NCBI GenBank assembly: GCA_015061495.1
Contig: SUWL01000010.1
Span: forward strand, 1 to 54,023
DNA from: Lentisphaerota bacterium
Lineage (GTDB): Bacteria > Verrucomicrobiota > Lentisphaeria > Victivallales > Victivallaceae
Direction of reading: 5' to 3'
Length of the DNA: 54,023 nt
The notes under the pieces are model-generated. The model saw only the letters and a list, made by a program, of their open reading frames with translations, was not told the origin of the DNA and ran no database searches. A program made the position numbers and the translations under genes. This document shows, piece after piece, positions 33,088-41,426 of this stretch (the first letter of the stretch is position 1; the number at the start of each line of letters is the position of its first letter).

Positions 33088-34104
33088 ATGTTGAAATCAC
33101 TTTTTCAAACAGTTTCATGGCTGAATACCGGCAGATATTGTCTGCTGGTCGCCCTGTTGCTGACAGGTATATGGTGCATCGGAGCCATATACTACACATC
33201 CCATCTGCAGGGCATCATCCGGATTGCTGTGACCGTACTGTTTGCTTTTGCCATTCTGTTTCTCCTGGCGGCATCCTGGAAAGGTGATTGGATATATACC
33301 TTTGATTTAATGATTATTGAGTTGCTTATAATTGGACACTTTACTCTTTTATCACCTCAAGAAGCATTCCGTAATGTCCAATGGCAAAAACCATGGCTGC
33401 ACCGTCCGCATATAACATTCAACGGACCATTGGCCACGATCAATTTTGTCCGCAATTTCTCTTACCGAACTGAACATGATTACGATGTCAACTACATCAC
33501 GATGACGATCGACATGGATAAAGTTACCGCACTGGATGTAGTGCTGTCGCACTGGGATGGACTGGAAAATATTGCACATACAATGATTTCATTTGCTTTT
33601 TCCGATGGACAATATCTGGCTTTTTCCATGGAAACCAGATTGCCGGAAGGAACAGTACAAGGCATGATCCCCGGACTTTACAAGCAATATGAGTTGCTTT
33701 CAATCGCCGGAACCGAAGAAGATCTTTTCAAATTGAGAACCAATTACCGGAAAGAAGATCTCTATCTCTACCGGAGTAATGCCACAATCGCACAGTGCCG
33801 GATGATTCTCTCTGATCTGCTGAATGCGATCAACCGTCAACAGCTGCATCCGCGTTTTTACAACAGCATGACTCACAACTGTACGACCAGTATGACACCG
33901 ATATTGCGAAAAATCAAACCGGGATTCACCAATGATATCCGTTTGCTATTCAATGGCCGCTCGGATGAGATGCTCTTTGAAATGGGATACCTCGCCCACC
34001 GGAAAGGAGAATCATTTGCCGAATTGAAAAGAAGACGTCAGGTAAGTCAATACCTCAACACTGCATCTGACTATTCCACTGCCATAAGGACAAACCTGTT
34101 ATAG
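33088..34104 (+). CDS. DUF4105 (Lnb N-terminal periplasmic domain) membrane protein
   Basis: The 338-residue protein starts with three hydrophobic helices (about 17-95) and then carries a soluble domain with the DUF4105 features: VLSHWDGLENIAHTMISF, FSMETRLPEG and the Cys motif MTHNCTTSMTP (about residue 271). DUF4105 is thought to be papain- or NlpC/P60-like; a Cys and two His fit that. It may act in the periplasm on peptides or glycopeptides, but the function is not established. The gene is solo, ending at a bidirectional terminator. Neighbours give no strong clue. Confidence 0.8.
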   Translation: MLKSLFQTVSWLNTGRYCLLVALLLTGIWCIGAIYYTSHLQGIIRIAVTVLFAFAILFLLAASWKGDWIYTFDLMIIELLIIGHFTLLSPQEAFRNVQWQKPWLHRPHITFNGPLATINFVRNFSYRTEHDYDVNYITMTIDMDKVTALDVVLSHWDGLENIAHTMISFAFSDGQYLAFSMETRLPEGTVQGMIPGLYKQYELLSIAGTEEDLFKLRTNYRKEDLYLYRSNATIAQCRMILSDLLNAINRQQLHPRFYNSMTHNCTTSMTPILRKIKPGFTNDIRLLFNGRSDEMLFEMGYLAHRKGESFAELKRRRQVSQYLNTASDYSTAIRTNLL

Positions 34105-34107
34105 CAT

Positions 34108-34150
34108 AAAAACTCCACCCTGGCGGAATTTTCCAGGAATGGAGTTTTTT
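34108..34150. terminator. Bidirectional terminator between converging genes
   Basis: AAAAACTCCA (34108-34117) pairs with TGGAGTTTTT (34140-34149), with an inner CCTGG/CCAGG pairing. T runs occur on both strands, so it serves both the DUF4105 gene and the kinase gene. Confidence 0.75.
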
Positions 34151-34167
34151 GCTTTTCTTTCACCGGA

Positions 34168-36732
34168 TTACTTGAAAGATTTTTTCACCACCGGCCAGAT
34201 TGTTTTCCATAAGCCCTTGGGAACAACCTTATCCTGCGGACGTTTTCCGTGGAATATATCGGAATAAAATTCCGCATGAGCGATCTTGCCCCGCTTGCCC
34301 AATACCTCAAAAAGAGTTTTTCTGGTTCGGGGCAGAGCCTGATCATATTTCAAAACTTTGACCTCTTTACCGGCCCGGTATTTCAACTCTCCCGGAGTTA
34401 TTCCGCACAACAATTCAGTACCGTAGGCAAACAATATCCGGAGATTAAGCTTTTCATTGATCGACAGCATCCGTTTGAAATATTCACGCATCTGCTTTTG
34501 CTCTTTGGTCAACTGCGGAAGCAAAGCTTTGAATTCACGGATCGTTTTAGCATCTGCCGGAGAAAATACTTTTTGATTGGCAATAAAATCATTCGCTCTT
34601 TTTAACGCCTGTTCCAAAACTTTATTGTCTCCGCTGATGGCAGAATTACGCATCGCCATCACGCAGTCAATGAGCAGCAGGTCGACCTCACCTTTGAGCG
34701 AATCTGCACGTTTACGCATCGCCTGTTCGTTTTTCTGCAACAGAAGCTGATTTTCACGGGTTTGCCGGTCGATTTCCTGCTGAAGTTTCTGTCTCTCACT
34801 CTCACGCTGACGGTCAGCGGCTTTTTGTTCAGCATCTTTGGCGACATCCTGGGCGACCAATTTACTATGTTCCTGACGCAAATTTTCACGGGATGCTATG
34901 CAACGATACTGTTCGTCCATTCCGGAAAAAATAATCATTATTTTCTTGAATAAAGCCCGCTCTTTTTCGGTTTCCGGATAGCACAACTCCGACCACATCT
35001 GATCGACTTTTTCCAAAAATTGTTTGCCGTCACTCAAATTGGCTTCCCGCCACTCCAATAATCCAACTGCCTTGCGCAAATATTCCGGACGGGAAAGATC
35101 CATTACCGTAAACGTAACCAGAGTAGAGTCGGATGTCTTCACCGGAGGACGCTTTTTTACAATGACCTCTGTTGCCGGACGTTTTACTTCGCTGACCTTT
35201 TCTTCACTTGCTTCCGGCTTTTTTTCCGGTTTGGCTTCTGCAACAGGAGATTCAGCTGCAGCAGGCGCGGCGGCGCCGTCAGTCATTCCGGGGATCACGA
35301 TAACGGTTTTATCTTCGGCATCATTATCGGCACTATCGGCAGCGGCGACCTCCTCGATGACTTCATCGGCAGTTTCCGGTTTCCGATTCTGCTGCATAAA
35401 AACCAATGCCAAAACTCCGGCAACAATAATCAACAGCAATGGTATCAAAATCCACAAGACAACTTTTAACTCGCCTCCTTTTTTGACCGGAGTTTCGCCC
35501 GGAGCTTTCGGCATTTTGGGCATGCTCGAAGCAGGTGCTTGCGGAACTGCCGGACGAGCTGCTTGAGGGGCTGCCGGACGAGCTGCTTGAGGGGCTGCCG
35601 GACGCGGCGGTTGGGGAACGGCCGGACGAACTGCTTGAGGAGCTGCCGGACGAACTGCTTGAGGAGCTGCCGGACGCGGCGGTTGGGGAACGGCCGGACG
35701 CGGCACTGCCGGAACTGCCGGACGCGGCGGTTGAGGAACTGCCGGACGCGGCACCACCGGAGCTGCCGGAGTTGAAGCCGGCAATTGCCCTTCATCACGT
35801 CTTTGCAAATACGCATCCAAATCTGCACACAATTGAGCCGAATTCTGATAACGTTCATCGATATTGCGTGCCATCATCTTAATGATGATCCGGTTAAGCT
35901 CATCCGGAAGATCCGGCGAAATCTCTTTTGGCGGCACCAGTTTACCCTCATTGTGCATATGCGCCAATTCTGTAAAATCAGCGGCCCGATAGGGCAATTT
36001 GCCGGTCACAATATGATAAAAAGTCGCTCCCAAACTGTAAATATCGCTGCGGACATCGGTGGGAACTCCGGTCAATTGTTCCGGACTGATGTATTGCGGA
36101 GTACCGAGAACTTCATCGGAATCGTCATTCTGGATATCCAACGTCGCCGTTTTCGCAAGCCCGAGGTCTGCCAATTTCGGCACACCGTTGATATCGACCA
36201 TGATGTTATCTGGTTTAATATCCTGATGAACCAGTTTCTGCTCATTCCAGGCAACATTCAATGCACTGGCAATATCCCGGATAATCGAAGCGGCTTCATT
36301 CGGCGGCAATGCACCTTTGGTACGCAAAATATTTTTCAGCGTATCACCGCGCACAAGTTCCATTGCTAAAAAATAGTACCCGTCATCCATACCGACTGCA
36401 TACGCCTGAACAATATTCGGATGATTGATCCTGGCTGCCGCTCTCGCCTCGCGGAAAAGGCTGGCAACATATTCTCTGTCATTGGTAAATTCTTTTTGCA
36501 GAACTTTCAATGCAACCGGACGGTCGAGCGATATCTGTCTGGCCTCATAAACGACCCCCATCCCTCCGGCATTCAATTTTTTCTCAATTACAAAATCCCC
36601 GATGACCACTCCGGGCCCCAGTTCCTCTGCCGAAACCGGAATATCGGCACTGCAGTGCGGACACTTGACAACAGCATCTGCCACATTTTCTACTGAAAAA
36701 ATATTGTCACATTTCTCACAAAACAACTTCAT
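34168..36732 (-). CDS. Membrane Ser/Thr protein kinase with N-terminal zinc ribbon
   Basis: This 854-residue protein starts with a zinc ribbon (CEKCDN, then CPHCSAD, about residues 4-32), followed by a Hanks-type kinase domain (about 46-305) with a Gly-rich loop LNAGGMGVVYEA, the ATP Lys in VALKVL, the catalytic HQDIKPDN and ADLGLAK. HRD has become HQD, so it is a non-RD kinase. Next are a Pro/Ala-rich repeat linker (about 320-420), one transmembrane helix (about 440-465, ILIPLLLIIVAGVLALVF) and an external tail with a long charged coiled-coil (about 635-690). ATG 36732 is chosen over a GTG at 36744 that abuts the promoter. It may sense envelope signals; partners are unknown. Confidence 0.92.
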   Translation of the reverse strand: MKLFCEKCDNIFSVENVADAVVKCPHCSADIPVSAEELGPGVVIGDFVIEKKLNAGGMGVVYEARQISLDRPVALKVLQKEFTNDREYVASLFREARAAARINHPNIVQAYAVGMDDGYYFLAMELVRGDTLKNILRTKGALPPNEAASIIRDIASALNVAWNEQKLVHQDIKPDNIMVDINGVPKLADLGLAKTATLDIQNDDSDEVLGTPQYISPEQLTGVPTDVRSDIYSLGATFYHIVTGKLPYRAADFTELAHMHNEGKLVPPKEISPDLPDELNRIIIKMMARNIDERYQNSAQLCADLDAYLQRRDEGQLPASTPAAPVVPRPAVPQPPRPAVPAVPRPAVPQPPRPAAPQAVRPAAPQAVRPAVPQPPRPAAPQAARPAAPQAARPAVPQAPASSMPKMPKAPGETPVKKGGELKVVLWILIPLLLIIVAGVLALVFMQQNRKPETADEVIEEVAAADSADNDAEDKTVIVIPGMTDGAAAPAAAESPVAEAKPEKKPEASEEKVSEVKRPATEVIVKKRPPVKTSDSTLVTFTVMDLSRPEYLRKAVGLLEWREANLSDGKQFLEKVDQMWSELCYPETEKERALFKKIMIIFSGMDEQYRCIASRENLRQEHSKLVAQDVAKDAEQKAADRQRESERQKLQQEIDRQTRENQLLLQKNEQAMRKRADSLKGEVDLLLIDCVMAMRNSAISGDNKVLEQALKRANDFIANQKVFSPADAKTIREFKALLPQLTKEQKQMREYFKRMLSINEKLNLRILFAYGTELLCGITPGELKYRAGKEVKVLKYDQALPRTRKTLFEVLGKRGKIAHAEFYSDIFHGKRPQDKVVPKGLWKTIWPVVKKSFK
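35536..35770 (-). repeat. Tandem DNA repeat coding the Pro/Ala-rich kinase linker
   Basis: About ten copies of a ~24-bp unit encoding RPAAPQA-type octapeptides (R-P-A-[AV]-P-Q-[AP]-x) are arrayed in two variants, one Q-A-V/A and one Q-P-P. Near-identity between units at DNA level suggests recent copy-number change by slippage or recombination. Confidence 0.8.
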
Positions 36733-36747
36733 AGCACGATCCACATT

Positions 36748-36777
36748 ATATACTGTATATTATATTTTCCTTGTCAA
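36748..36777 (-). promoter_or_regulatory. Promoter of the kinase gene
   Basis: On the minus strand TTGACA (36777-36772) is consensus. The -10 is ambiguous within an AT-rich run: GTATAT (36753-36748) with 18-bp spacing, or TATAAT (36750-36745) with 21. Transcription would begin close to the ATG, giving a very short leader. Confidence 0.45.
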
Positions 36778-36782
36778 AATAT

Positions 36783-37748
36783 TCAAAAAAAGTATTCCAC
36801 CAACGCTTTACTGCGCAACTTTTTTGCATAACCGTCAATAACATTTTCCCGGATTTTCAGTTCCAATTCAGCTTTTATCCGTTCTTCAACATCTCTGAAA
36901 CTTTTTTTCTCCGCCGGATGATACTCTTTGATCAAAAGCCATACTGTGCCATCGTAAACCTCGACCGGGGAAGAAACTGTACCGGATGAAAATTTTTTGA
37001 ATGCCGCGACGAATTCCGGACGCAAATCATTTTTTGTAACATCCCATGACTTGACACTGCCGGAACTGATCCCGAATTTTTCCTCCAACTTTTCAAATGC
37101 AGCTGGGTCTTCATTCAACATTGCAGTGATTTCCGCACAACGCTTCCGGTAATCAAGAACCGAATTATCCAATTTGAACATGCCGATTTTAAATCTTTCC
37201 GGAGCAGCAAACTTCTCTTCATTAGCTTGAAAATACTCATACGCCTCTTTGGGTGATACCGGATCGGCAATCCGGATCTGACGGTAAAGCATCATTTGAA
37301 CCATCATATTTTTGCGGATCACCATGCGTACTTCATCCACACTGCTGCCCTCTTTTTTCAACCGTCGGTTCAACTGCGATCGGGAACGGCAGCCGATCCG
37401 AACCGCGAATCGATCGATCTCACGCTCAACTTCCTGATTGGGCAACTCATACTTATATCGCGCGAATTCTTTATGGATCAGAATATTATCGATCATCTCA
37501 TCCACTGCTTTTTTACGATAACCACTGATAACTTCCAAAAGTTTATCGCCTGAATAAACCGATCGTGCCTGCAATTCACGATTTCTGGTCACCGGCAGAA
37601 CATCCATCAGTGTGACCGCCTGACCATCAACCGATGCCAACACCGAATTGACCTCGACACGATCCGCACCATCCGGAGTAACAGCAAAACAGCACAAAAC
37701 CATCACTACGCTCAATAAGCTGATAATGGCAGCGGCAGCTTTTTTCAT
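36783..37748 (-). CDS. SurA-like periplasmic peptidyl-prolyl isomerase / chaperone
   Basis: SurA-type proteins chaperone unfolded outer-membrane proteins. The 321-residue protein has a signal peptide (about 1-22), a SurA-N-like helical domain (about 40-190: VLASVDGQAVTLMDVLPVTR, MIDNILIHKEFARYKYELPN) and a PpiC-like parvulin region (about 200-300) that keeps the VSSPVEVYDGTVWLLIKE ending but lacks a canonical parvulin core I can align. It may be chaperone only. It has its own promoter overlapping the end of the upstream gene, and ends just before the kinase gene. Confidence 0.8.
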   Translation of the reverse strand: MKKAAAAIISLLSVVMVLCCFAVTPDGADRVEVNSVLASVDGQAVTLMDVLPVTRNRELQARSVYSGDKLLEVISGYRKKAVDEMIDNILIHKEFARYKYELPNQEVEREIDRFAVRIGCRSRSQLNRRLKKEGSSVDEVRMVIRKNMMVQMMLYRQIRIADPVSPKEAYEYFQANEEKFAAPERFKIGMFKLDNSVLDYRKRCAEITAMLNEDPAAFEKLEEKFGISSGSVKSWDVTKNDLRPEFVAAFKKFSSGTVSSPVEVYDGTVWLLIKEYHPAEKKSFRDVEERIKAELELKIRENVIDGYAKKLRSKALVEYFF

Positions 37749-37783
37749 TGTTTCAACCTCCGGTAAATTTTATGCTCAAAGAT

Positions 37784-37812
37784 AATATAACACCTCAAAG
37801 CCACTTCTGCAA
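37784..37812 (-). promoter_or_regulatory. Promoter of the SurA-like gene
   Basis: On the minus strand TTGCAG (37812-37807), a 17-bp spacer and TATATT (37789-37784). The -35 lies inside the 3' end of the upstream tsaC-like gene. Confidence 0.55.
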
Positions 37813-38388
37813 ATCCACCGGCCCCTGCCGCAGAATTTTTATACGCTCTCCAGTGGCATCAACCACCGTTGAACCGATCGCTTTACCAAAAATACCGCCG
37901 CCGTCGATCACCATATCCGCTTCTCCGTTAAGCTGGCGCAGCGCTTCATCGCAATCCAGAGCATCCGGCATCCCGGATGCATTCGCACTGGTTTGAACCA
38001 ATGCTGTCCCGACCAGCGCCAACAATTTTGACAGAAACGGCGTATCCGGAACCCGGAACCCCAGAGTTGAGCCGTCACGGCATGGCGCAATTATGGTCAA
38101 CGCTCCGGGGCAATATTCCGCGGCAAGCTGCTCCGGCAAACCGCTCAATATCACGCCATATTCCGTCAATTTACGCCAATCGTCGATGAACCATCCCAAC
38201 CTTTTTGATGCATTGCGATGCTTCAATTCAAAAATCCGTTCGATCGCCGCCCGATCATCCGCCCGGGCAATCAATCCGTAAACGGTTTCAGTAGGAACCA
38301 ATACCACTTTGCCGGGCTGTTGCAATACCGCAGCAGCTTCAGCGGCGATCTGATCAATTTTTTCCGTCGACAGCCGAACTCGTTTCAT
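37795..38388 (-). CDS. tsaC: L-threonylcarbamoyladenylate synthase (TsaC/Sua5/YrdC type)
   Basis: The enzyme makes threonylcarbamoyl-AMP from threonine, bicarbonate and ATP for t6A37 in tRNA. The 197-residue single YrdC domain has VVLVPTETVYGL near the start, an ELKHRNASKRL motif, CPGALTIIAP and VQTSANASGMPDA. It has no C-terminal Sua5 extension, so it is the short TsaC-like type. ATG 38388 follows GGAGG-AGAGG. The start overlaps the end of the upstream symporter gene by 35 bases, so it is translationally coupled to it. Confidence 0.92.
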   Translation of the reverse strand: MKRVRLSTEKIDQIAAEAAAVLQQPGKVVLVPTETVYGLIARADDRAAIERIFELKHRNASKRLGWFIDDWRKLTEYGVILSGLPEQLAAEYCPGALTIIAPCRDGSTLGFRVPDTPFLSKLLALVGTALVQTSANASGMPDALDCDEALRQLNGEADMVIDGGGIFGKAIGSTVVDATGERIKILRQGPVDLQKWL

Positions 38389-39913
38389 CCTCTTCGCCTC
38401 CGATCCTCTCTCCGACATAACAGCAGACAAATGCCAAAAGGGCGGATACAAAACCATATACCGCTCCGCAAGTTATCGCCCGGTCAAAACGAACACTGCT
38501 CAACAGATCAACAAAACTCATCCCGCTGCCGCTGCTGGCAATAAAGGTATATCCCAACCATACAACGGTTCCGGAAATCATCGTCGCCCAAACCGTATTC
38601 CTCGTCGCTTTGGGAACATAAAGAGCAATCATCACCGGCAGAAAAACGATCACCAGCTGGGAAATCCAACTGCCGATCATCAAATTGTAAATACTTTTCA
38701 CCCATATCGCAATGATCAATGCTACAACTGTAAGTACGATCACTGCGATCCGGGTACTGACCAGCAGCCACTTTTCCTGCAGTTTCGGGAAAAGCGGAGC
38801 CAACACATTATTGCAGAGCAGTGATGCTCCGGCAAGCAGAGAACTGTCTGCCGAACTCATGATCGCCGCGGTCAATGCCGCAATAAAAACCGTGAGAAAA
38901 AACGGACTGCTGTCCCCAAGTACCAATATCGCGATCCTCGGTAGCACCTGATTTTCCAATCCTGCCCCCATCGTCTCTTCAGTAATACCATAACGCGGAA
39001 GAATTATTCTGGCGGCGATCCCGATAGTTATCGGCAGAGCGGCTATAATTATGTAGAAAAACCCGGACAGCACGCTGCTGGCGACCGCCACATTGGAATT
39101 CTTGCTGGCAAGAGATCTTTGCACCAGATCCTGACCGACCATACACCCCAATCCCATAATGATCCAACTGCCGATGTAATAAACGTAGTCATTGAAATTC
39201 TGCGCATCAACCGGAAGCAGAGAATCCGCTTGCGTCAAACTGGCAAGCAGCTCATCAGAACCGCCTGCCAGGCTGACAGCACCGGGAAAAATCACGATCA
39301 AACCGATCACCATGATCCCGATCTGAACCACATCGGTCAGCGTAACTGCCCACATCCCGCCGGCACAGGTGTAAAACAACACCACCACAGCTCCGATAAG
39401 CGTACCGTAAACGATATCAAGTCCGGTAAGCAAGTTGATGATCGTTCCCAATCCCAACAGCTGCGAACCGAGCCAGCCGACGTAAACCGGGATCATCCAG
39501 AGCGAAGCATAAACTCCTGCTCCTTTGCCGAAACGCCGTTCTATGATGTCGGTAACTGTCATACACGATTTGCGGCGCAGCATACCTACCACAAACACCC
39601 CGGCGAGGATCAAACTCAAAGAAGCCCCGAATGGATCTGCCAGTACACCGCTGATACCTTTGGAATAAACCGTAGCCACCACCCCCAGAGAGGAACCGGC
39701 ACCGAACCATGTGGCAGTCAATGTCGCAGTTGACATCCACAGCGGCAGTCTTCTGCCGGCAACCAGAAAATCACTCATCCGGGAAACTTTGCGGCTGGCA
39801 AACCATCCGATGGCAAGCATCCCCAGCATATAGATGCTTATCCCGGCAATCAACATTCCCATGATTCCCGGCGGAAGCAATATTCCTGATGCGGTACCGA
39901 AAAGATCACTCAT
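38354..39913 (-). CDS. Sodium:solute symporter family transporter
   Basis: The 519-residue inner-membrane protein has about 13 hydrophobic helices and SSS-family features: SDFLVAGRRLPLWMSTATLT, ATWFGAGSSLGVV, LTDVVQIGIM, and ALTAAIMSSADSSLLAGASL. The family imports a solute (sugar, amino acid, choline or proline) with sodium. Nothing in sequence or neighbours fixes the substrate. It leads a two-gene operon with tsaC. The 145 bases upstream hold its promoter. Confidence 0.9.
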   Translation of the reverse strand: MSDLFGTASGILLPPGIMGMLIAGISIYMLGMLAIGWFASRKVSRMSDFLVAGRRLPLWMSTATLTATWFGAGSSLGVVATVYSKGISGVLADPFGASLSLILAGVFVVGMLRRKSCMTVTDIIERRFGKGAGVYASLWMIPVYVGWLGSQLLGLGTIINLLTGLDIVYGTLIGAVVVLFYTCAGGMWAVTLTDVVQIGIMVIGLIVIFPGAVSLAGGSDELLASLTQADSLLPVDAQNFNDYVYYIGSWIIMGLGCMVGQDLVQRSLASKNSNVAVASSVLSGFFYIIIAALPITIGIAARIILPRYGITEETMGAGLENQVLPRIAILVLGDSSPFFLTVFIAALTAAIMSSADSSLLAGASLLCNNVLAPLFPKLQEKWLLVSTRIAVIVLTVVALIIAIWVKSIYNLMIGSWISQLVIVFLPVMIALYVPKATRNTVWATMISGTVVWLGYTFIASSGSGMSFVDLLSSVRFDRAITCGAVYGFVSALLAFVCCYVGERIGGEEDETSSAVDGKN

Positions 39914-39974
39914 AAAATCATCAACTTCCTCTCAAAAAATTTTCAACACAAGGTAAACTGAAAAACGTTTTGAA

Positions 39975-40002
39975 AATATAATACTTATGAAACGGATTGC
40001 AA
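39975..40002 (-). promoter_or_regulatory. Promoter of the symporter-tsaC operon
   Basis: On the minus strand TTGCAA (40002-39997), a 16-bp spacer and TATATT (39980-39975), leaving about 60 bases of leader. Confidence 0.55.
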
Positions 40003-40058
40003 CTGATATTTTGAAAAAATTGCTTTTTTTTGCAGATTTTTATCAGTTTTCGATCACT

Positions 40059-40841
40059 TCACAAGCAGATATTGATCAGCGGAAAATGTTTGATCCAGCT
40101 GTTCGGATTGGTGTTCCATAAACCGAACTGGATCCCGGGAGCATCCGAAACATTTACGATCCCAGCCTGCACACCGAATTTTTTATCCTTGAATTCCGGT
40201 TTCATCGGATACTCAAACAATGAGTCACGCTGTGCCTGGTTGAATAATCCGATCTGTACGCCGCGGTTGTTTTCGGTAATATTCCACAACCCGACCAGAC
40301 AGCCGCGGTTGTCCGCCGCGCCACCGGCAATAAACAACGCCAGTCCGTCAGAAGATTTGCTCACATCCACCAACGAAAATGAAACTCCGCTTTTTTTGCT
40401 GTTGAAAAAGTGTACCATTGCCACACTTACTCCATTGATCTCTTCCTGCGGCAGCAGATACCCCAGCGCGACCCCATTGATCGAAGCGGATTTGGGATAC
40501 AGATAAGCATTTCCCCAAGGCAGATATTGAACTTGAAAGAGAGAAGTATCGGAACTGCTGGAAGTTTGGACAGATTTTTTTTCCGGAACTGCGGGAGCTT
40601 GCTTCTGCGGCACGGTGGCATCTGCGGCAGCGTGTTCATGCGGTATTTCGCTTTTGCGGACAACGCTGTCCGGGACTTGTTCCTCCGGAATGATTTCACT
40701 TTTTACCAAAACTCCCGGCAGTTCCAGTTCTTCCCGGTGCCAGACACCGACCGGAACTTCGGGGGAAAACAGTGCCGCCAACATTCCGGCAACCAACGAC
40801 ACCACCGCAACCGACGGAATCGCCCGCATTTTTCTGCCCAT
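40059..40841 (-). CDS. Surface-repeat protein (GxxxGxxN repeats)
   Basis: The 260-residue protein starts with a hydrophobic anchor (about 5-28) and a Pro/Glu/Lys-rich linker (about 30-95), then a C-terminal domain of glycine-asparagine repeats: INGVALGYL, INGVSVAMVHF, NRGCLVGLWNITENNRGVQI, GLFNQAQR, KFGVQAGIVN, GIQFGLWNTN, ending NSWIKHFPLINICL. Such ladders form beta-helix-like or barrel-like surfaces and the end is similar to the LA_2272-type surface repeat proteins as I recall them, so the assignment is tentative. ATG 40841 has AGGAG upstream. It shares a promoter region with a divergent release-factor-like gene. Confidence 0.65.
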   Translation of the reverse strand: MGRKMRAIPSVAVVSLVAGMLAALFSPEVPVGVWHREELELPGVLVKSEIIPEEQVPDSVVRKSEIPHEHAAADATVPQKQAPAVPEKKSVQTSSSSDTSLFQVQYLPWGNAYLYPKSASINGVALGYLLPQEEINGVSVAMVHFFNSKKSGVSFSLVDVSKSSDGLALFIAGGAADNRGCLVGLWNITENNRGVQIGLFNQAQRDSLFEYPMKPEFKDKKFGVQAGIVNVSDAPGIQFGLWNTNPNSWIKHFPLINICL

Positions 40842-40870
40842 TGACTGCTCCTGGTTTTTATTTTTGACAC

Positions 40871-40920
40871 TTGACAAATCCGCTTTCAGATAATATATTC
40901 CATAAAACGACAATATGCAA
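40871..40920. promoter_or_regulatory. Face-to-face promoters sharing one palindromic -10
   Basis: Plus strand (RF-like gene): TTGACA 40871-40876, 17 bp, TATATT 40894-40899. Minus strand (surface protein): TTGCAT 40920-40915, 17 bp, TATATT 40897-40892. Both -10 boxes come from one AATATATT palindrome at 40892-40899. Confidence 0.75.
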
Positions 40921-40931
40921 GTGGACTTACT

Positions 40932-41420
40932 ATGAATTTTGAACGCAATGAACTTCTGCAAATGGATGATGCCGCATTATCTGCGATTTGCCGGATAACC
41001 TTTACCAAAGGAACCGGTCCCGGAGGACAAAAGCGGAACAAAACCTCTTCCGCAGTAACCGTTTCTCTGCCGGCACTGGATATCACAACTTCGGACTGCA
41101 CTGAACGCAGTCAAAGCCGCAACCGGACCAATGCGCTGAAAAAACTGCGCTTGCAAATAGCCGTCAAATTCAGGCAGTCTCCACCGCTGCCTCCGGAAGA
41201 TATGAATTGTTCCATGAATTCCCCGCGCTACCCGCTTTTTGCAGCCAAACTGCTGGATGTCATCACAGCCAACGGCTTCGACCACCGGGCATCGGCAATG
41301 CAATGCGGCATATCACCGACCGGATTGCTAAAAAAACTCTATCGCGATCCGGATCTCTGGCAATTTTTTCAAACCCGCCGCAGAGAACTTGCTTTGCCAG
41401 CCCTGCTGCCGCCGGGATAA
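40932..41420 (+). CDS. Release-factor-like protein (GGQ domain) with unusual C-terminus
   Basis: Class I release factors and rescue factors hydrolyse peptidyl-tRNA with a GGQ loop. The 162-residue protein has FTKGTGPGGQKRNKTSSAVT, a good RF-1 domain signature with GGQ (about residues 37-39), but no codon-recognition domain. After the GGQ domain (to about 80) a C-terminal part (about 90-162) has a helix-turn-helix-like stretch (RASAMQCGISPTGLLKKLYR) and an Arg-rich segment, unlike the basic tail of ArfB. It could rescue stalled ribosomes. It converges on an AraC-type regulator gene with a 6-base gap. Confidence 0.85.
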   Translation: MNFERNELLQMDDAALSAICRITFTKGTGPGGQKRNKTSSAVTVSLPALDITTSDCTERSQSRNRTNALKKLRLQIAVKFRQSPPLPPEDMNCSMNSPRYPLFAAKLLDVITANGFDHRASAMQCGISPTGLLKKLYRDPDLWQFFQTRRRELALPALLPPG

Positions 41421-41426
41421 TACATC

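Noticed and set aside
35536-35770. CRISPR-like repeat array
   Set aside because: The units are contiguous without unique spacers and are in frame within the kinase gene, so they are coding tandem repeats.
35535-35882. Plus-strand frame coding a Leu/Pro/Glu-rich repeat protein
   Set aside because: It is the antisense reading of the kinase Pro/Ala repeats; no ribosome site or family features.
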